A DNA stretch of 64,000 nt, from assembly GCA_905221605.1 (NCBI GenBank), contig CAJNDS010002270.1, positions 62,001 to 126,000 of the forward strand, written 5' to 3'. The position numbers and the translations under genes were made by a program. This DNA comes from Symbiodinium natans. Lineage: Eukaryota; Sar; Dinophyceae; Suessiales; Symbiodiniaceae. The notes beneath the pieces were generated by a model. It was not told the origin of the DNA and ran no database searches. It was given only the letters and a program-made list of their open reading frames with translations. This document shows, one piece after another, positions 58,789 to 64,000 of this stretch. Position 1 is the stretch's first letter; every line of letters begins with the position of its first letter.

Positions 58789-59231
58789 CTAAACTCCAAA
58801 CCCTAAACCCGAAAGCCCTAATCCCTATACATATATATATATATGTCCTAAACCCTCATTGCCAAACACGAAACCCGAAACCCCAAGCCCTAAACCCTGG
58901 AAGCCCTGAGGAAGTTACTGAAGCCAGACCCAGCATTTAATCCACTTCGGGGTTAGGGGGGTGTAGGGTTTAGGGTTTAGGGGGGTTTAGGGGTGTGTCT
59001 ATGTACCCTTGGGTGGGGGGGGGCCTTTTTAAGGATCCTTAAAGGAATATTAAGGGCCATGTTAGGAGTAGATTAAGGGGAACCTTTAGGAGTACGACCT
59101 TAGGGGTCCGAGTCTTCATCCCTTGAGTGTGGGGTTTAGGCACCCTAAACCCTAAACCCTAAACCCGAAACCCGAAACCCTAAACCGCAAACCCCACGAG
59201 CCCCGTTTAGGGTTCAGGGCCTCGAGCCGTC

Positions 59232-59298
59232 AGGGTTTAGGGTTTAGGGTTTAGGGTTTAGGGTTTAGGGTTTAGGGTTTAGGGTTTAGGGTTTAGGG
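59232..59298. repeat. TTTAGGG array
   Basis: Nine units; its last TTTAG is the likely acceptor of the next exon. Confidence 0.95.
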
Positions 59299-59389
59299 AA
59301 ACGCCGTCCCGCGGGAATGCGCCCAAATGAAATCCCTGTTATGTGTAGATGAGCGGGATATATGTACAGGGTGCCTAATTGTGGGTGCG
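59297..59389 (+). CDS. Putative exon, Cys-rich
   Basis: Begins directly at the end of the array. Reads NAVPRECAQMKSLLCVDERD, then CTGCLIVGA to TAA. ATT|GTGGGT is an earlier donor. Confidence 0.55.
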
Positions 59390-59461
59390 TAATTGAGTGG
59401 GAGCTCAGGGTGTAGGGCGTGCACGGCTTAAAGGTCTAAACCCTAAACCCTAAATCACGGT

Positions 59462-59548
59462 AGGGTTTAGGGTTTAGGGTTTAGGGTTTAGGGTTTAGGG
59501 TTTAGGGTTTAGGGTTTAGGGTTTTTGGGTTTAGGGTTTAGGGTTACC
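59462..59548. repeat. TTTAGGG array
   Basis: About 12 units with one interruption. Confidence 0.95.
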
Positions 59549-59622
59549 CCTAAACCCCCGAAACCCCGAAACCTCTTGGGACCCTGCCATGCAACGAGGC
59601 CACATCCTATGATGGTCGGCAG

Positions 59623-59669
59623 GCAACAGAGGCCCAGCGCTTTGAGAAAAAAGGGATCTTTGCCCTTGA
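59623..59669 (+). CDS. Putative exon, unknown protein
   Basis: Acceptor GGTCGGCAG; donor TTGA|GTATTTAGGG. Reads ATEAQRFEKKGIFAL. The frame is open upstream too (CNEATSYDGRQ). Confidence 0.55.
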
Positions 59670-59753
59670 GTATTTAGGGCTCATAGGCTTCGAAGGTTTA
59701 GGGCCGTTTAGGGTTTAGGGTTTAGGGTGTAGGGTGTAGGGTGTAGGGCGTAG

Positions 59754-59887
59754 AAAAGACCTTCTGTTTGAATTCCGGATAATGAGCAACGAACCTCCCG
59801 TCCCTCCGAAAGGGATTCTGATTTCGAGCATTCCCGCCTTGCCCTCCCCAACACCCCAGTGCTTGCCTTTCATGTGCGAGATTTGGG
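59754..59887 (+). CDS. Putative exon, Pro-rich
   Basis: Acceptor GGGCGTAG from array variants. Reads LLFEFRIMSNEPPVPPKGIL and LPSPTPQCLPFMCEIW, ending TGGG|GTTCC. Confidence 0.6.
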
Positions 59888-59943
59888 GTTCCAAGTTTCG
59901 GGTTTAGAGCTTAGGGTTTAGCAAAATCAACAAGTCAAGTGAG

Positions 59944-60311
59944 AATCGAGAATTGAATACTTTGGAGACGCCTTGGCAGCTTCTGTGGCAAATAGCCTGA
60001 CACTGAGTGATTTGAGTAGGTGCTCACGTCCCCGGTCAGTTCCGCCTGAAACCCAGATCGTAAACCCTACTTGGATGTTCATGGTACTTCCTAAGCAGCT
60101 GTACCTGTACCTAGAACCCACTTATGAGCACCTTAAGTGCCCCAAAAAGGTTACAATTGCGTTATACGTACAATTATGAATATGACTATAATTATTATCA
60201 TTACTATTATTGGGTTAATAATAAGTACTATGAAGCTCCAAGTAAACGCTAGCCCATACAAACTTCGCCCCCCCCCCCTCTTCCTTACAGTCGGAAGCCA
60301 ATAGTATGTCG
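59944..60311 (+). CDS. Two putative exons around an intron holding a family A element
   Basis: Exon 59944-60076 reads ALAASVANSLTLSDLSRCSR and SVPPETQIVNPTW. The intron (GTTCATGG... to CCCTCTTCCTTACAG at 60290) contains the whole family A element and a poly-C run. The second exon, 60291-60311, is 21 nt (RKPIVC) and ends TCG|GTAGGT. Confidence 0.5.
60064..60246. mobile_element. Palindromic element, family A
   Basis: CTACTTGGATGTTCATGGTA left; AAGTACTATGAAGCTCCAAG right. Its own AG would give a stop three codons later, so the later acceptor at 60290 is preferred. Confidence 0.65.
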
Positions 60312-60386
60312 GTAGGTCCTAAGCCTTAATCCCTAAACCCTCAACCCTACACCCCAAGGCCTAACCTAACAGACCCGCAAAGGCAG

Positions 60387-60424
60387 GTGAATCTAGAGAA
60401 CTAGCCATGTGCCATCAGGAATTT
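60387..60424 (+). CDS. Putative 38-nt exon
   Basis: AAAGGCAG precedes; GAATTT|GTGAGT follows. Reads ESRELAMCHQEF. Confidence 0.5.
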
Positions 60425-60519
60425 GTGAGTTCACGCCCGAAAACCCAAACCCCAGTGGGGTTTAGGGTTTAAGGGTGCGGTGGTGTAGGGGTGTAAGGTT
60501 TTAGGGTGTAGGTTCCCTA

Positions 60520-60725
60520 GACCCCAAACCCTAACCCCAAACCCTAAACCCTAAACCCTAAACCCTAAAGGGTTTAGGGTTTCGGGTTTAGGGTTTAGGG
60601 TTTAGGGTTAGGGTTTAGGGTTTAGGGTTTAGGGTTTAGGGTTTGGGGTTTGGGGTTTGGGGTTTGGGGTTTGGGGTTTGGGGTTTGGGGTTTGGGGTTT
60701 GGGGTTTGGGGTTTGGGGTTTACCC
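60520..60725. repeat. Converging CCCTAAA, TTTAGGG and TTTGGGG block
   Basis: CCCTAAA (60530-60568) meets TTTAGGG (60570-60640), then 11 TTTGGGG units (60638-60718). Confidence 0.95.
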
Positions 60726-60741
60726 TAAACCCTTGTGTCAG

Positions 60742-60823
60742 GACGTCTACATTGAGATGACCGATGTCCAAGTGCCCAAGATTGTGCAGATCTCAGCTTC
60801 CCAATACACAATGCGACCTCCAG
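60742..60823 (+). CDS. Putative exon, unknown protein
   Basis: Acceptor CTTGTGTCAG; donor CCTCCAG|GTTGTT. Reads DVYIEMTDVQVPKIVQISAS, then QYTMRPP. Very clean. Confidence 0.65.
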
Positions 60824-61110
60824 GTTGTTCAGTTCTAGGGTTTAGGAGTGTAAAAGTTTAGGGTTCAGGGTCCCTAAACCCTAAACCCTAAACCCTAAAC
60901 CCTAAACCCTAAAACCCTAGCTTAAAGGGCTTAAAGGGCTTAAAACCTCAGCTCGAGGGGTTGGGGTTTTCTTTTAGAAGGGTTGCGGTGCTATTTAGAT
61001 GGTCGTTTTGCTTGTTTCTCAGAAAACCCAAAACAGGGAGCCTCTTCTTGAACGACACACATTTGGGGGTTTGAGGGCTGAGGGTTTAGGGGCTTCAGGG
61101 TTTCAGGTGG

Positions 61111-63685
61111 TAAATTTCGCGGAGCACGTCGGTTCAACACCAACCGGCGCTAACTCCTGACACAGGGGTTGGGGGTGCATGCTTGTTTTATTTTGAGAGT
61201 CTGAAGGCTCTGCGCACCCACAGCGGCGAGCAAGCATGTTTTACGGCTTGTTAAGGGTCAGCGTCCCACCGATGAGCTTCCATGAGGCCGAGATTCCCGA
61301 GAGATTCCCGAAGAACCTGGCCAGAAGCAAGCCCTACCCCCCTATAGCCTTGCCATGGCTGACCTTAGCTTCCAAGTTAAGCGCTTGCAGCGGGCTCACG
61401 CGCATTTGCTCTAGTTGCACCCGCGGTTTATGGTTCGAACCGAAAGCACCATAAATGTCAGTGAAAACCCTTAAGTTCGACACAGTGTGTTGGGAGTATT
61501 GTCGCTAATTTTGCAGGGCCGCTTTTTCTACGAACTTTTCGGGCGGCCACCGCCGTGCGCTATGCATTATTTGTCATTTCTTTCTGGTTGGCGTTGATTC
61601 GAGGCGAAGAAAAGCCAAGGTCAGTGAAAACTTTAAGTTCAACATGGGGTGTTGGAACTATTGTGGCTGATTTTGCCAGACAGTTTTTTTGCGACTAACT
61701 TTTCGGGTGCCACACCCATGCGAAATTCACCGTCTGTCCTTTTCTCTGGTATGTGATGGCTCGAGCCGAACAAAAGTCAAGGCCGGTGAAAGCCCGTAAG
61801 ATCAACACCGGGCGTTGAATTTCTTGTTGCTGACTTTCCGGGGTGGTTTCTCTACTGGTTTTTTTCGGCTGTCGGGGGACCGTTTTCGGCGCTGAAAATG
61901 GGCAATAACTGTTTGCACGGAGCAACAATTTAGAAACTGTCTTTGCTTTGTTTTTGGATGTTTTATTTGTTTTTTTGGGTTTAGGGTCTAGGGTTTAGGG
62001 TTTTGAGTTTAGGGTTTAGAAGCCCAACAAAAGCAAAACGGAAAAAGAATAACCTTTTAAAAAATAGACCTCCACATTGAAATCCAAATGTCAGCTGTGT
62101 TTGGCAGTTTGCAGCTGAAAGGGCTGGGACGGTTGGCTGTTCGGGCTTAATCTGGGAGTTAAAGGTGGCTTTAGTACTGATGGCCATGGCAGTGCGGTGT
62201 GGGTGGCTTAGATCCCGAAATCGAGCGACTCTGGCCCCAAAAAAAAGTTAGAGACCAAAAAAAAAGTTAAGTTCAACACCGTGTTGAACCTAACTTTTCG
62301 TGTTGGAAATCCTGCGTGTTTTTGCTGAATCCTACGTGGTTTTTGGGCTGTCGTGTGACGTGTTTCAGGGAAAAAAGTGGGAAATAAGGGTAAAAAAAGG
62401 TCAAACGGCGTCGGTTTGTAGCCTTGCCGCCTGAAAAAACACGTAGGAAAACAGCAAAAACACGTAGGATTTCCAACGCGAAAAGTTAGGTTCAACACGG
62501 TGTTGAACTTAACTTTTTTTTGGTCTCTAACTTTTTTTTGGGGTCAGAGTCGCTCGATTTCGGGATCTAAGCCACCCACACCGCACTGCCATGGCCATCA
62601 GGACTAAAGCCACCTTTAACTCCCAGATTAAGCCCGAACAGCCAACCGTCCCAACCCTTTCAGCTGCAAACCGCCAAACACAGCTGACATTTGGATTTCA
62701 ATGGGGAGGTTTGTTTTTTAAAATGTTTTTTTTTTTTTGTTTTTTCCGTTTTGCTTTTGTTGGGCTTCTAAACCCTAAACTCAAAACCCTAAACCCTTGA
62801 CCCTAAACCCGAAAAAACAAATAAAACATCCAAAAACAAAGCAAAGACAGTTTCTAAATTGTCGCTCCGTGCAAACAGTTATTGCCCATTTCAGCGCCGA
62901 AAACGGTCCCCCGACAGCCGAAAAAAACCAGTAGAGAAACCACCCCGGAAAGTCAGCAACAAGAAATTCAACACCCGGTGTTGATCTTACGGGCTTTCAC
63001 CGGCCTTGACTTTTGTTCGGCTCGAGCCATCACATACCAGAAAAAAGGACAGACGGTGAATTTCGCATGGGTGTGGCACCCGAAAAGTTAGTCGCGAAAA
63101 AAACTGTCTGGCAAAATCAGCTACAATAGTTCCAACACCCCATGTTGAACTTAAGGTTTTCACTGACCTTAGCTTTTCTTCGCCTCGAACCAACGCCAAC
63201 CAGAAAGAAATGACAAATAATGCATATCGCATGGTGGTGGCCGCCCGAAAAGTTCGTAGAAAAACGGCCCTGCAAAATTAGCGACAATACTCCCAACACA
63301 CTGTGTCGAACTTAAGGGTTTTCACTGACATTTATGGTGCTTTCGGTTCCAACCATAAACCGCGGGTGCAACTAGAGCAAATGCGCGTGAGCCCGCTGCA
63401 AGCGCTTAACTTGGAAGCTAAGGTCAGCCATGGCAAGGCTATAGGGGGGGTAGGGCTTGCTTCTGGCCAGGTTCTTCGGGAATCTGAGGCTCATGGAGGT
63501 TCACGGGCGGGACGCCGGCCCTTAGCAAACAGTAAAACATGTTGGTTCGCTGCTGTGGGTGTGCAGAGCCTTCAAATGGTTGTTCAGTCCAAAAAAAAGC
63601 AAGCATGCACTCCCAACCCCTATATGAGGAGTTAGCGCCGATTGGTGTCGAACTCACCTTCCCGAAACCTGGTTCGCGAAATTTA
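61111..63685. mobile_element. 2.6-kb long inverted repeat (possible foldback element)
   Basis: TAAATTTCGC at 61111 and GCGAAATTTA at 63676 mark the outer ends; the centre is near 62398. Arms of about 1.2 kb are highly similar with small differences. Each arm carries a short telomere-type stretch (61977-62023; 62768-62811) and poly-A/T. Arms contain a diverged sub-repeat of about 160 bases (starts near 61459, 61623, 61787) with AAGTTCAACACNGTGTTGAA-type palindromes. No transposase was recognised; open frames in the arms are short. Confidence 0.85.
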
Positions 63686-63694
63686 CCAGTTTCA

Positions 63695-63770
63695 GGGTTT
63701 GAGTAGGGTTTAGGGGGTTTAGGGGGTTTAGGGGTTTAGGGGTTTAGGGGGTTTAGGGGGCTTAGGGTTC
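63695..63770. repeat. TTTAGGGG octamer array
   Basis: TTTAGGGG and TTTAGGGGG units, eight to nine copies. Confidence 0.9.
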
Positions 63771-63933
63771 AGGGTTATCCTTTAACCATGAACCACAAGC
63801 CTAAACCCTCCTCCTGAGAGCGCTGAAGCTCAGTTGCTGACCTCTTAACCCAAAACCCTAAGCCCTAAACCCTAAACCCTGAACCCCAAACCCTACACCC
63901 TAAACTCTCACACCCCCCCCCCCCCTTCCTCCG

Positions 63934-64000
63934 GAGAATGCTGAAGCTCAGTTGCTGACCGTGGCGAATCCGCAAGCCAAGTACCCCATCTCCTTTCCCA
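63934..64000 (+). CDS. Putative exon, truncated by window end
   Basis: After a poly-C/pyrimidine tract and CCGGAG reads NAEAQLLTVANPQAKYPISF. Its first third is duplicated at 63810-63842 upstream of a CCCTAAA array, where it hits a stop after AEAQLLTS. Confidence 0.55.

Noticed and set aside
62208-62498. Readings in the centre of the 2.6-kb palindrome
   Set aside because: Present on both arms by symmetry, poly-Phe/Lys biased, no recognisable domain.
1-64000. A chromosome end (true telomere)
   Set aside because: TTTAGGG and CCCTAAA arrays are short, occur in both orientations all along the window and alternate with unique exon-like sequence; they are interstitial.

Overview
The window looks like nuclear DNA of a protist, most probably a dinoflagellate; Symbiodiniaceae or Suessiales-like is my best guess. 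The basis is indirect. Telomere-type TTTAGGG/CCCTAAA heptamers are scattered through the whole 64 kb. All the coding I could find is on the + strand, cut into very short exons (about 20-160 nt, rarely more). Several hairpin-shaped introns fit best if the donor is AG|GA and the acceptor AG|G, a non-canonical splice habit reported for Symbiodiniaceae. Chromerids or perkinsids are not excluded. No homology search was possible, so every exon call rests on an open, protein-like reading plus splice-like flanks. Most products are unrecognised.

Layout. 0-1.5 kb: short exons between telomere-type arrays. 2.1-3.47 kb: a ~90-bp satellite built from head-to-head telomere-like units. 3.48-4.39 kb: a large array of near-perfect hairpins with a TCTCGAGA core. 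5.05-6.32 kb: the 3' exons of a polycystin-2 (PKD2/TRPP)-like cation channel, the only recognised family; four exons join in frame with GT-AG introns. 6.4-31 kb: about 40 putative exons separated by telomere-type arrays and palindromic elements. 31.74-34.12 kb: a GC-rich satellite with a 744-bp higher-order repeat and an AT-rich 70-bp repeat at its left edge, apparently inside an intron. 34-61 kb: about 60 more putative exons. 61.1-63.7 kb: a 2.6-kb inverted repeat. 63.93-64 kb: one more exon running off the end.

How many genes there are is unclear. Convincing in-frame ends are at 6318 (channel), about 42020 and about 54737, so at least three or four tandem same-strand genes are likely.

The main observation is how introns seem to be made here. 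Two kinds of repeat fill the gaps between exons. (1) Telomere-type arrays: the sense unit GGGTTTAG itself supplies GT and AG. Several arrays are flanked by 12-33-bp direct duplications of neighbouring, often coding, sequence, as expected of insertion at a staggered break. (2) Palindromic MITE-like elements (family A ~135-160 bp, family B ~110 bp, and relatives). In at least five copies, removing the element at fixed positions in its inverted repeats joins two open exons in frame, in different phases. These behave like introner elements. Poly-C runs sit just upstream of several acceptors and poly-G runs just downstream of donors. Stretches not listed contain only degenerate telomere-type repeat or low-information sequence in which I see no gene. 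I found no tRNA, rRNA, CRISPR or convincing minus-strand gene.
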